The notes under the pieces are model-generated. The model was not told where the DNA came from, did not search any database, and was given only the letters and a program-made list of their open reading frames with translations. The position numbers and the translations under genes were made by a program. 64,000 nucleotides of DNA from Streptomyces sp. TP-A0356 (GTDB lineage: Bacteria > Actinomycetota > Actinomycetes > Streptomycetales > Streptomycetaceae), in contig NZ_BBZJ01000012.1 of NCBI RefSeq assembly GCF_001417775.1, positions 558,001 through 622,000 of the forward strand. Direction: 5' to 3'. This document shows, piece after piece, positions 8,797 to 17,065 of this stretch. The number at the start of each line of letters is the position of its first letter. Positions within the stretch are counted from its first letter, which is position 1.

Positions 8797-8866
8797 CCTG
8801 CGCAACTCGTCCACAAACCGGCGCATCACCCGTTACCGTGTGCCCGAGCCTCCGACGTGCGGCCGG

Positions 8867-9991
8867 ATGCGGCCCGCGACGGGCGGGGGCCCGTCACAGG
8901 GGGGCGACGGGGTGGGGTCCACGGGGACGCGGTCCGCGGCCGGGGCCGCGGACACGGAAGACGAGAGACGAAACGTTTCGGATGCGACCGGCGCCCTGTT
9001 GCTCGGGGCGTGCGCGGCCTGGGCGCTGATCACGGCCGCCGCACGGGGCGGCAGACCCGAGGGCGTCCTTCTCGCGGTGCTCGCGGTCACGGCCGGCTTC
9101 GCGTCGGGGCGCATCTTCGGGGCGCTCCTGCCGGTCGCCGCACCTGCCGCGGGCGCCGTCACCTGCCTCGGGCTCGCGGTCGCTGCCCCGCACGCCACGG
9201 CGGGCTCGCAGTCTCTCGCGCCGCTGGGGCACACCGGCGCCGTCGCCGCACTGCTGACGCTGTCCTCGGGGGCGGCATGCTGCGGCGCATGGGCGGCCCG
9301 CGCTTCCGCGCCACGCCTCGCGCTGCGGGTCTTGGCCGCGGGCATCGCGGTGGTCGCGGCGGCGCTCGGCTCGACGACAGGTCTCGTGGCATCCACCGGC
9401 GTACTGCTGTGCTCCCTCGCCGTCGGCCGCACCAGACGCCGCGCCCCCGCGCTGGCCGCGCTCGCGCTCGTGGCGACCGTGGTGACGGGAGCGACCTGGG
9501 CGATCTCGGCGAACGTACTGCCGGGCGGCCTCGACACCTTTCTGGAGGGCCAACTGGGCCGGCACCGGGCCCTGCTCTGGCACGACGCGCTCGCGCTGGC
9601 CCGCCAGGAACCGGCACTCGGCGCGGGCCCCGGGCGTTTCGGCGAGCTGAGCCCAACGGCAACCCAGTCGCTCCTGCCCGACGGCAAGCCCCACTCCGCA
9701 CCACTGCAGCAGGCCTCCGAGCAGGGGCTGATCGGCGTGGCTCTGCTCGCGGCGGTCTTCTGCTGGCTCCTGTACGCACTGTGGCGCACATGGCGCGCCA
9801 CGCCGATCGCGCTCACGGCGGGCGCCGCGTTGACGGTGCTCGCGGTGATCGCGTCGGTCGGCAACGCCCTGAGCTTCACGACCGTGACGGCGGGAGCGGG
9901 GCTACTGGCCGGAATCGCGACCGCGCATCCCCTGAACGGCGAAGGGAGGCCCGGGCGGGAGTCCGAGTGGGGCGGGCCGCCGCAACCGTGA
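8867..9991 (+). CDS. O-antigen ligase/polymerase-like membrane protein
   Basis: About 374 residues with roughly ten hydrophobic helices. The segment PHSAPLQQASEQGLIG matches the HN-x-L-x-x-x-x-E-x-G-x-x-G signature of the Wzy/WaaL (O-antigen ligase) superfamily, and the preceding GAGPGRFGEL fits the large periplasmic loop of that fold; the usual His-Asn reads His-Ser here. It may polymerise or transfer a cell-surface glycan. The start is uncertain: ATG 8867 is used, GTG 8840 is an in-frame alternative and neither has a strong ribosome site. Confidence 0.75.
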   Translation: MRPATGGGPSQGGDGVGSTGTRSAAGAADTEDERRNVSDATGALLLGACAAWALITAAARGGRPEGVLLAVLAVTAGFASGRIFGALLPVAAPAAGAVTCLGLAVAAPHATAGSQSLAPLGHTGAVAALLTLSSGAACCGAWAARASAPRLALRVLAAGIAVVAAALGSTTGLVASTGVLLCSLAVGRTRRRAPALAALALVATVVTGATWAISANVLPGGLDTFLEGQLGRHRALLWHDALALARQEPALGAGPGRFGELSPTATQSLLPDGKPHSAPLQQASEQGLIGVALLAAVFCWLLYALWRTWRATPIALTAGAALTVLAVIASVGNALSFTTVTAGAGLLAGIATAHPLNGEGRPGRESEWGGPPQP

Positions 9992-9996
9992 GCGCT

Positions 9997-10042
9997 ATGT
10001 ACAGGGAGAAGGCTGCATGTATAAGGCTGTATGTATAGGGAG
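9997..10042. repeat. Short nested direct repeats between convergent genes
   Basis: ATGTACAGGGAG (9997-10008) recurs as ATGTATAGGGAG (10031-10042). Between them AAGGCTGCATGTAT (10009-10022) is followed directly by AAGGCTGTATGTAT (10023-10036), a 14-bp duplication with one change. The block lies just beyond the polymerase-like gene. Confidence 0.75.
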
Positions 10043-10090
10043 CTCTGTACAGCGAGCAGAGGAAGAAGCGGGAGGTGTGATCCCGAGCGG

Positions 10091-10639
10091 TCAGTGCGTG
10101 GCGCCGGGAAGGCTGGGGTGCAACCGGTTACGGATGACCCGTACCGCCGTCTCCGCGTTGTCCACGGTGAACGTGAAGGTGTGACCGTCCCAGAGGCGCA
10201 GGGCGACGCCCTCGCCACGTCGTACGACGACGGCGGTGCCCTTCTCGGGCCGCCAGCGGTAACCCCAGCCGCCCCACTGTCGCGGGGTGACCCGGGGGAC
10301 GAATTCGGCGCCGGCGACGTGTGTGAGAGGGATACGGCGGCGCGGCAGACCGATGTGGCCGCAGCGTACCTCGAGGCAGTCCTTGTCGACCTTCACGGCG
10401 ACATGCACGAACGCGAGTGTGCCGAAGAGGACCAGCAGGCCCGCCGCGATGCAGCCCACGACGGACATCACCAGGGGGACGATGCCGGACGTCCATGCGG
10501 AGTCCACGGCCAGTTCGATCCCCAGCGCCATGCAGGCGGCGCCTATGAGCGCGGCCAGCCACTGGGCCCGGTTCGTCGCGCGCCCCGTCCAGACCTCGGG
10601 GTGCGGCGCCGTCTTGTCGCCGTGGAGGTGGTCCCTCAT
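10091..10639 (-). CDS. Small membrane protein with PH-like cytoplasmic part
   Basis: 182 residues. Two hydrophobic helices (about residues 28-47 and 54-78) are followed by a soluble beta-rich part of about 100 residues with VDKDCLEVRCG and RIPLTHV, typical of the bacterial PH-like/DUF families of Streptomyces. Function unknown. Start ATG 10639 (MRDHLHGD) is chosen; the frame stays open upstream through the 14-bp repeat array, but that extension is repeat-derived and unlikely to be protein. Confidence 0.75.
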   Translation of the reverse strand: MRDHLHGDKTAPHPEVWTGRATNRAQWLAALIGAACMALGIELAVDSAWTSGIVPLVMSVVGCIAAGLLVLFGTLAFVHVAVKVDKDCLEVRCGHIGLPRRRIPLTHVAGAEFVPRVTPRQWGGWGYRWRPEKGTAVVVRRGEGVALRLWDGHTFTFTVDNAETAVRVIRNRLHPSLPGATH

Positions 10640-10762
10640 GCCTTGAGAGTACCCATGTTCCGCAGCACGGGTACGGAGATGCGGGGAGTCGACGGGTGGA
10701 GGCGAAGAGGGTGGAGGGTGCGGCATCGGGGGTGTGACGCTGGGGGCGCGGGGCGGGTGAGC

Positions 10763-10977
10763 GTGGGCCAACAGCTGTTGACCACCGTCGTTGACCAACA
10801 CTTGTTGGCCAACGCCGGTTGACCAACGCTGGTTGACCGACAACCGTTGACCAACACCTGTAGACCAATGCTCGTCACCTACAACCATTGATCGACACCC
10901 GTTGACCAACAACCGTTGACCGACACCCGTTGACCGACACCCGTTGGCCAACACGCGTTGACCAACAACCGTTGACC
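10763..10977. repeat. Array of about fifteen degenerate 14-bp tandem repeats
   Basis: Consensus GTTGACCAACACCC, most copies exactly 14 bp with two 13-bp variants. The core GTTGRCCAAC is a near-perfect palindrome, and the copies reading GTTGGCCAAC are fully palindromic. The array lies in the gap between the glutamate racemase gene and the small membrane protein gene, both on the minus strand, 124 bp upstream of the latter's ATG. All three minus-strand frames stay open through it because the unit lacks stop codons. Nothing else is seen in the 10640-11012 gap. Confidence 0.92.
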
Positions 10978-11012
10978 CCTTCAGCCCGCCGACTCGCCGC
11001 CCCCCGCCTCCC

Positions 11013-11798
11013 CTACCGCGTCTGACCGACCGCCTGCAGCAGCCTGCCCTCCGCGTACGCCAGCGCCGCGGTCGGCAGCGCCGCCTCGCGTCCGCTGAGC
11101 AGGACCGTCACCCCGGCGGTGGCGGGAGCCTCCGGCGCCGGGCTCGCTCCGATCCGGCGCAGCGCCTGCGCGGCCACCGCGCCGGCGGAACCGTGCAGGA
11201 CGAGCGGCGCCCGGCCGGGCTGCTGGACGGCGGCGCGGATGCGCTCGGCGACGAGCTCGTAGTGGGTGCAGCCCAGGACGAGGGTCGTCACTTCGGCCGG
11301 AGTGCGCGCCGCGGCGGCCGCGATGGCGGCGTCGATCGCCGTCTCGTCCGCCTTCTCCACGGCGTCGGCGAGGCCGGGGCACGGCACCTCGGTGACCTCC
11401 ACCCCGTCCGCGAACTCCCGGATCAGGCCCCGCTGATAGGGGCTGCCGGTGGTGGCGGGGGTCGCCCAGATCGCGACCGGACCGCCGCCCGCCGCGGCCG
11501 GCTTGATCGCCGGAACCGTGCCGATGACCGGCACACCGGGTTCGAGGAGCGCACGCAGGGCGGGCAGGGCGTGCACGGAGGCCGTGTTGCAGCCGACGAT
11601 CAGCGCCTCGGGTCCCTGGGCGGCGGCGGCCTCGGCGACGGCCAGGGCACGCCGGGTGAGGTCCTCGGTGGTGCGTGGGCCCCAGGGCATCCCGTCCGGG
11701 TCCAGGGAGAGTACGAGATCTGCGTCAGGCCGCAGACGCCGTACCGCGGCGGCGGCGGGCAGCAGTCCGATTCCGGAGTCCATGAGCGCGATCTTCAC
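11013..11798 (-). CDS. Glutamate racemase family protein
   Basis: 261 residues, GTG start at 11798. Asp7-Ser8 in MDSGIG, Cys70 in GCNTAS and Cys177 in LGCTHYE are the acid/base pair and substrate motif of the MurI fold. It departs from MurI proper in the LSLDPDGMPWGPRT stretch, where most MurI proteins have a YxGDxxxxPYG motif, so it may be a divergent second glutamate/aspartate racemase rather than the essential cell-wall enzyme. The ATG 13 codons nearer is possible but the GTG retains the conserved first strand (KIALMDSG). Divergent from the HpnB gene with 58 bp between starts. Confidence 0.8.
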   Translation of the reverse strand: MKIALMDSGIGLLPAAAAVRRLRPDADLVLSLDPDGMPWGPRTTEDLTRRALAVAEAAAAQGPEALIVGCNTASVHALPALRALLEPGVPVIGTVPAIKPAAAGGGPVAIWATPATTGSPYQRGLIREFADGVEVTEVPCPGLADAVEKADETAIDAAIAAAAARTPAEVTTLVLGCTHYELVAERIRAAVQQPGRAPLVLHGSAGAVAAQALRRIGASPAPEAPATAGVTVLLSGREAALPTAALAYAEGRLLQAVGQTR

Positions 11799-11843
11799 CC
11801 GGCAACCATAGACGATGGGCCCCAACCGACCTCCTCGGTGGGG

Positions 11844-11849
11844 CAGACT
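11844..11849 (+). promoter_or_regulatory. Putative -10 element of leaderless hpnB transcript
   Basis: CAGACT ends seven bases before the GTG start at 11857, and no ribosome site is visible. The spacing puts the transcription start on the G of GTG. Confidence 0.45.
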
Positions 11850-11856
11850 GCGACGG

Positions 11857-13032
11857 GTGAGTGCCCTTGCGTGGATCGCCGTCGCGTCACTGGCCGCCTG
11901 GTTGTGGTTGTTGCTCGGCCAGGGCTTCTTCTGGCGTACGGATCTGCGGCTGCCACCGCGCGGGGAGCCCGACGCCTGGCCCTCCGTCTGTGTGGTCGTG
12001 CCGGCGCGGGACGAGGCCGCGGTACTCGCGCACAGCCTTCCGTCGTTGCTCGCGCAGGACTACCCCGGACACGCCGAGATCTTCCTGATCGACGACGGGA
12101 GTACGGACGGCACCGGGCAGCTCGCCCATGAGCTGGCCCAGCGGCACGGCGGGCTGCCACTCACCGTCGACTCCCCCGGCGAGCCCCCCGCCGGCTGGAC
12201 CGGCAAACTGTGGGCCGTACGGCACGGGATGGCTCTGGCACACGCGCGTGCACCGGAGTATCTGCTCCTGACGGACGCCGACATCGCCCACGCGCGCGAC
12301 AGCCTGCGGGAGTTGGTCGCGGCGGCGGAGACCGGCGGCTTCGCCCTCGTCTCGCAGATGGCCCGGCTGCGCGTGGAGAGCGCCTGGGAGCGGCTGGTCG
12401 TACCCGCCTTCGTGTACTTCTTCTCGCAGCTGTATCCCTTCCGGTGGGTCTCGACGAGGACATCGCGGACAGCGGCCGCCGCGGGTGGCTGCGTGCTGCT
12501 GCGCGCCGACGCCGCCGAGCGCGCCCGGGTCCCCGACGCCATCAGGCAGGCCGTCATCGACGATGTGGCGCTCGCGCGTGCCGTCAAGAACTGCGGCGGC
12601 GCCATCTGGCTGGGGCTCGCCGACCGCGTGGACAGCGTGCGCCCGTATCCGCGGCTGCACGATCTGTGGCGGATGGTCTCGCGCAGTGCGTACGCCCAGC
12701 TCCGTCACAGTCCGCTGCTGCTCGTCGGTACGGTGCTCGGACTCACCCTCGTGTACCTCGTGCCGAGCGTGGCGCTGGTCGCCGGGCTTGTCACCGGCGA
12801 CACCCTGGCGCTGGTGTGCGGCGGGCTCGCGAAGCTGGTGATGACGGCCACGTACGTCCCGATGCTGCGCTACTACCGGCAGCCGCCGTGGCTCGCGCCG
12901 CTGCTGCCGGTCACCGCGATCCTGTATCTCCTCATGACGGTCGATTCGGCGGTGCAGCACTACCGGGGGCGCGGTGCGGCCTGGAAGGGCCGCACCTACG
13001 CGCGCCCCGACACGGCGCTGGACGAGCAGTGA
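11857..13032 (+). CDS. hpnB: HpnB-type glycosyltransferase, family 2
   Basis: 391 residues. A membrane helix at the N-terminus (SALAWIAVASLAAWLWLLL) precedes a GT-A domain with VVVPARDEA, LIDDGSTDGT (about 77-86) and the metal-binding LLTDADI; AAAGGCVLL is typical of hopene-associated HpnB. Three further hydrophobic helices close the protein. HpnB proteins are encoded with hopanoid genes in many bacteria, though here no other hopanoid gene is near. GTG 11857 is chosen because a -10 element lies at leaderless distance; an ATG at 11815 would overlap the divergent promoter. Confidence 0.85.
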   Translation: MSALAWIAVASLAAWLWLLLGQGFFWRTDLRLPPRGEPDAWPSVCVVVPARDEAAVLAHSLPSLLAQDYPGHAEIFLIDDGSTDGTGQLAHELAQRHGGLPLTVDSPGEPPAGWTGKLWAVRHGMALAHARAPEYLLLTDADIAHARDSLRELVAAAETGGFALVSQMARLRVESAWERLVVPAFVYFFSQLYPFRWVSTRTSRTAAAAGGCVLLRADAAERARVPDAIRQAVIDDVALARAVKNCGGAIWLGLADRVDSVRPYPRLHDLWRMVSRSAYAQLRHSPLLLVGTVLGLTLVYLVPSVALVAGLVTGDTLALVCGGLAKLVMTATYVPMLRYYRQPPWLAPLLPVTAILYLLMTVDSAVQHYRGRGAAWKGRTYARPDTALDEQ

Positions 13033-13060
13033 GCGGGCCGGTCGCACGGCGATGGGGCGG

Positions 13061-14452
13061 TCACTTCCTGCCGGGGGTCCAGTTCATGCCCCATCCGTAC
13101 GCGTAGTCGATCGTGCGCTGCGGGCTGATGCCTCGCTCCGGGACCAGATAGCGGGCCTCGCGCTGAACGACCAGGTCGCCGCCGGTGTTGGTGATGAGGG
13201 CGAGCGCGCACACGGTCGAGGGAACGGTGCACTCGTCCAGGAAGAACTCCACGGGCGCGCCGTGCTGCGGCTGAAGCGTGACGGTGGCGTGCAGGTCGGC
13301 GAAGGATCGGGCGCCTTCGTAGATGGTCACGAAGATGAGGATGCGCCGGAAGCTCTGCTTGTGGTCGAGGTTGACGGTGAGGTTCTCACCGGTCTCCACG
13401 GCACCGGTGCGGTCGTCGCCGTCGAGGTGGATGAACGGGGGCTGGAAGAGTGAGCCGAAGGCGTTGCCGAGCGCCTGGACCACCCCTTTGCTCCCGTCCG
13501 ACAGCTCGTACAGGGCGCACAGGTCCAGGTCGAGGTCGGCGTGCATGGCCACCGCCCGGCCGCGCTTGCCGCCCCAACCGGAGAATTGTTTGCGCACCTG
13601 CCAGTTGAGGTTCACGCGCATGACACCGGAGGTACCGCCCTGCTTGGCCAACGAGACCGAGGGCGCCTGCTTGGTGAGCGTGACCTTGCTGAGCCGGACC
13701 GGGGCGGGGGGCGCCGTCGGTGCAGCGGGGAGCGGGGACGGCGGCGCGCCGTACGGGCCGGTGGGAGGCGCTGCGGTCACCGGCGACGGGGGCAGGGTGA
13801 CGGGCGGCGCGGGCGGCGGGGGCATCGTGACCGGAGGCGCGGGCGGCGCGGAGGCGGTGACCGGCGGGCCGGCCGGGGCGTGCGGCCAGTCGATGCGGGC
13901 GGTGGGCGAAGGAGGCGGCGTGATGTGCTGCGGCTCGTCCACCGTGATGCCGTAGTCCGTCGCCAGCCCCTCGAGTCCGCTGCTGTAGCCCTGTCCCACG
14001 GCGCGGAACTTCCAGCCGCCCTGGCGGCGGTAGAACTCCCCGAGCACGAACGCGGTCTCGACGGTCGCGGCGGGGTCGAAACGTGCCACCTCCGTGCCCT
14101 GCTGAGCGTCGAGTACACGGATGTACAACCCGGGCACCTGCCCAAACGTTCCGCCGTCGGCGGAGGCGGCGAGCACCACCGTCTCGATCGCGGCCTCCAC
14201 GCGCGCGAGGTCCACGAAGAGCGTGTCGGTCACCTGGCCGCCCATGTCCCGCTTGCCCTCGTGACGCACCGCGCCGGAGGAGTGGGTGGGCTGGTTGTAG
14301 AAGACGAAGTCGCCGTCGTTACGGACCCTGCCGGAGACCAGGAGCAGCGCCGAGGCGTCCGCGTCGGGTGCGCCGGGCCCGGAACGCCAGCCCAATTCGA
14401 CGCGCAGCGCCGTCGCCGGCACCTGAAGATTCGATCCTTTCGGCATAGACAT
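13061..14452 (-). CDS. TerD-family protein with two TerD-like halves
   Basis: 463 residues. The first TerD domain (about 1-185) starts MPKGSN, typical of the family, and includes [16 protein letters not shown] and the Ca-site-like region DTLFVDL. A Pro/Ala/Thr-rich linker of roughly 80 residues joins it to a second TerD-like domain (about 270-463) with [12 protein letters not shown] and [18 protein letters not shown]. TerD proteins bind calcium and are tied to stress responses and development in Streptomyces. The start ATG 14452 follows a G-rich site; ATG 14464 is an alternative. Convergent with hpnB, 28 bp apart. Confidence 0.88.
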   Translation of the reverse strand: MSMPKGSNLQVPATALRVELGWRSGPGAPDADASALLLVSGRVRNDGDFVFYNQPTHSSGAVRHEGKRDMGGQVTDTLFVDLARVEAAIETVVLAASADGGTFGQVPGLYIRVLDAQQGTEVARFDPAATVETAFVLGEFYRRQGGWKFRAVGQGYSSGLEGLATDYGITVDEPQHITPPPSPTARIDWPHAPAGPPVTASAPPAPPVTMPPPPAPPVTLPPSPVTAAPPTGPYGAPPSPLPAAPTAPPAPVRLSKVTLTKQAPSVSLAKQGGTSGVMRVNLNWQVRKQFSGWGGKRGRAVAMHADLDLDLCALYELSDGSKGVVQALGNAFGSLFQPPFIHLDGDDRTGAVETGENLTVNLDHKQSFRRILIFVTIYEGARSFADLHATVTLQPQHGAPVEFFLDECTVPSTVCALALITNTGGDLVVQREARYLVPERGISPQRTIDYAYGWGMNWTPGRK

Positions 14453-14730
14453 GCCCGCCCCCATCACGTGTCGCCGCGCCAGGACCGAGGCCTGGCAGTC
14501 CGTTGCATCCGTTCCCGCCAACCTAATCCCAGGGAGTGTGAACTCCCATGACCCGCGCCGGAAGACTCCTGCTCAACTCCCGGTAACCCCCTGGGAACTC
14601 GGCCTTTACACGATCCAAACCCGGTCCGCTGCCCCTTTTTGCCAAGTTCGCTCGCATTGGGGATCCCCCGTCACCCCGGACACGGAAAACAACCCTCTTA
14701 TCGGTCTCCCCAACCAGCACATCGTGGGCT

Positions 14731-14736
14731 TAACTT
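14731..14736 (+). promoter_or_regulatory. Putative -10 element, leaderless
   Basis: TAACTT lies seven bases before ATG 14744 of the low-complexity protein gene; no ribosome site is present. Confidence 0.4.
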
Positions 14737-14743
14737 ATGTGCC

Positions 14744-15205
14744 ATGACCTCCCCCCGCTCCACCTATGGCGGCGGTTACTACTCCGCGTCGCCCTTCCCG
14801 GACACCCCGATCTACGACTCGCTCGTCGCCGAGCGGGGTACCCCTCAGATCGCCCCGATCCGGGTCCCCTCCGCTTACGAGACGCCGGGCAGCAACCTGC
14901 CGGCACTGCCGTCGGCGCTTCCCGCGCTGCCGGCCGGCCCCTCCCACCAGGCTCCGGCCTACGGCTACCCGCATACCCCGCAGCCCGCGCCGCTGCAGCA
15001 GGCTCCGACCGCGTACATCCCGCAGCAGGCGGGTCCGCGCGGCTACCCCGGACCCCAGCAGATGCAGCACACGCAGCACATGCAGCAGCCGCGCCCGATG
15101 GCCACGGGCACGGGCTACGAGGCGATGCGCCCCGCGGCGCCCCGGCCGCCCCAGGCGCCGTACCAGGACCCGTACAACAACGGGCAGCAGTACCGCGGAT
15201 ACTGA
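14744..15205 (+). CDS. Pro/Gln/Tyr-rich low-complexity protein
   Basis: 153 residues, mostly disordered by composition: many Pro, Gln, Tyr and Ala, no hydrophobic segment. It begins MTSPRSTYGGGYYSAS, a conserved opening in a Streptomyces family of unknown function, followed by DTPIYDSLVAERGTPQIAPIRVP, which looks like the only ordered part. No function can be assigned. ATG 14744 has no ribosome site but TAACTT lies seven bases upstream, suggesting a leaderless transcript. Confidence 0.8.
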   Translation: MTSPRSTYGGGYYSASPFPDTPIYDSLVAERGTPQIAPIRVPSAYETPGSNLPALPSALPALPAGPSHQAPAYGYPHTPQPAPLQQAPTAYIPQQAGPRGYPGPQQMQHTQHMQQPRPMATGTGYEAMRPAAPRPPQAPYQDPYNNGQQYRGY

Positions 15206-15220
15206 TCCGCATCACGGTGT

Positions 15221-15253
15221 GAGGCCATCGGTGTCCGATGGCACGATGGCCTC
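15221..15253 (+). promoter_or_regulatory. Alternative hairpins abutting the MOSC start
   Basis: GAGGCCATC (15221-15229) can pair with GATGGCCTC (15245-15253); alternatively GCCATCGG (15224-15231) pairs with CCGATGGC (15235-15242). The two cannot form together. The block ends on the base before ATG 15254. CACGAT (15242-15247) also lies six bases before the ATG as a possible -10 element, in which case the hairpins would belong to the upstream transcript as a terminator. Confidence 0.5.
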
Positions 15254-16081
15254 ATGCCGACACCAGCGCTGCACTCGATTCACGTCCACCCGGTCAAGGC
15301 ACTACGGGGCCAGGCGCCCCAGGTGGCCGTGGTGGAGCCATGGGGGATGGCCGGGGACCGGCGCTGGGCACTGATCGACGATGCGGGCAAGGTCGTCACC
15401 CAACGCGAGCAGCCGCGCTTGGCACTGGCCGCCGCCGAGCTCCTGCCCGGCGGCGGCATCCGCGTGTCGGCATCCGGCCTCGACCCGCTGGACGTCGCCG
15501 TGCCCGAAGGGCCCGGCACGAGGACCGCGAAGTGGGCGGGAGAGAAGATCGAGACCGTCCCCGCCGGTCCCGAGGCGAGCGCATGGTTCAGCACCTATCT
15601 CGGTGAGGGCGTGACCCTGGTCCACCTCGACGACCCCGCCACCCGCCGCCCCATCGACGACCCGCCGTACGGTCGCCCGGGCGAGACGGTCAGCCTGGCC
15701 GACGGCTATCCGCTGCTCCTCACCACGCTCGCCTCCCTCGATGCCCTCAACTTCCTGATCGCCCAGGGTGACCACCCCGGCGAGGGCCCGCTGCCCATGA
15801 ACCGCTTCCGGCCGAACGTCGTCGTGGCTGGCACGGCGTCCTGGGCCGAGGACAGCTGGAAGCGGATCGCCATCGGCGAGGTCGTGTTCCGGGTCGCCAA
15901 GCCGTGCGGCCGCTGCGTCGTGACCACCACGGACCAGGCCACCGCCGAGCGCGGCAGGGAACCGCTGCGCACCCTCGGCCGCCACCGGCGCTTCGGCGAC
16001 AGACTGGCCTTCGGACAGAACCTTGTGCCGCAGACGCCCGGGACGCTCCGCATCGCCGATCCGGTCACGATCCTCGAATAG
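15254..16081 (+). CDS. MOSC domain protein with beta-barrel domain
   Basis: 275 residues: MOSC N-terminal beta-barrel (about 1-120, starting HSIHVHPVKALRG) and a MOSC domain (about 125-275). The conserved Cys lies in KPCGRCVVTTTD, with NRFRPNVVV upstream, as in the mARC/YcbX branch, which carries molybdenum cofactor and reduces N-hydroxylated compounds. Electron donor is not encoded nearby. No ribosome site; likely leaderless (see hairpin entry). Confidence 0.9.
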   Translation: MPTPALHSIHVHPVKALRGQAPQVAVVEPWGMAGDRRWALIDDAGKVVTQREQPRLALAAAELLPGGGIRVSASGLDPLDVAVPEGPGTRTAKWAGEKIETVPAGPEASAWFSTYLGEGVTLVHLDDPATRRPIDDPPYGRPGETVSLADGYPLLLTTLASLDALNFLIAQGDHPGEGPLPMNRFRPNVVVAGTASWAEDSWKRIAIGEVVFRVAKPCGRCVVTTTDQATAERGREPLRTLGRHRRFGDRLAFGQNLVPQTPGTLRIADPVTILE

Positions 16082-16336
16082 CCCAGCCCGAAGGGCCCTT
16101 CCCGCGCCATTTACCGGAATGCGGTCCCGCGGACCGGCGGCCGGGGAGATCCTCGATTCGACAACTCGACTCGCGGGCGGGGAACCCCGGCGACCGGCGC
16201 GGCCGTTGAGTCTGCGTGAGAAGTTCACAAGAGGCCGGTGGGGCGTGAGAGCGGTGATTTCGCTCTCTCGTCCCCGGCCTCGGAGATGAACGGCCTGCGC
16301 GGGGGTTGTCACGGAGGCGGAAGGGGGTGCGGGACG

Positions 16337-16942
16337 GTGCGAGCAATCGGCGGTCTCTGGCGCTGGCGGCACAATCCGCTGCGCCGTACGACCGATCTCG
16401 TCGAGGCCTGGGTCGCGCTGGTCACCCTGCTGCTGATCCTTGCCGCCGCGCCCCTGGCCGGGGCCGTGATCGGATCGATCGCCCAGACCTCCCTGCAGAA
16501 GTCCGTGCGGGACCAGCAGCGCTCCCGCCACCTGGTGACGGCGACGGTCGTCAGGAAGCTCAACCGCGGTCCGCTGGAGCCGGATCCGGAGTCCTCGACG
16601 ATGCGGGACGCGCGCAGCCAGGTGCTCGCCGACTGGAGCGCACCGGACGGCTCCGCACAGCACGGCACCGTCCTGGCCGACCTCAAGTCCCCGCGCCGGG
16701 GCGACCACTTCGACCTCTGGGCCGACGACCACGGCCGAATAGCGGCCCGTCCGCTGGACAGCGGCACCGCGACGACGCATGCCGTGCTGGCCGGTTTCGG
16801 TGCCGCCGCGATGACCGCGGGACTCGTCGAAGGCGGCCGCCGACTGATCGTCTGGCGTATGCTCCTGCGCCGGTACGCGCGCTGGGACCAGGCATGGGAC
16901 AGGGCGGGCCCGGACTGGGGCCGGACGGGCACGGGCAGTTGA
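16337..16942 (+). CDS. Rv1733c-like two-helix membrane protein
   Basis: 201 residues with two hydrophobic helices, one near residues 27-50 and one near 140-160, enclosing a soluble loop of about 90 residues, the layout of the actinobacterial Rv1733c family. RWRHNPLRRTTDLVEAWV at the start is characteristic. Function unknown. GTG 16337 is chosen for the G-rich GGAGGCGGAAGGGGG upstream; ATG 16286 is an alternative. Confidence 0.8.
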   Translation: MRAIGGLWRWRHNPLRRTTDLVEAWVALVTLLLILAAAPLAGAVIGSIAQTSLQKSVRDQQRSRHLVTATVVRKLNRGPLEPDPESSTMRDARSQVLADWSAPDGSAQHGTVLADLKSPRRGDHFDLWADDHGRIAARPLDSGTATTHAVLAGFGAAAMTAGLVEGGRRLIVWRMLLRRYARWDQAWDRAGPDWGRTGTGS

Positions 16943-17065
16943 CGGCCTTCGGCCTCCGGTCAACCAGCCGTCTCCGCGCACGCTACGGTGGACCGACCGG
17001 GCTGTTCGGTTGTCCGGCATCTTCGCGAGAACCCGCGTTACACGAGGTGGGGGCACAGTAGCGCC

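Noticed and set aside
10640..10954. N-terminal extension of the small membrane protein through the 14-bp array
   Set aside because: All three frames stay open there only because the repeat lacks stops; the natural start is ATG 10639.
10763..10977. CRISPR array
   Set aside because: Units are contiguous 14-mers without unique spacers, and no cas gene is present.
11857..13032. Hopanoid gene cluster
   Set aside because: Only HpnB is present; no squalene-hopene cyclase or other hpn gene lies in the window.
13061..14452. Tellurite-resistance island
   Set aside because: Only one TerD-type gene is present and its neighbours are unrelated.
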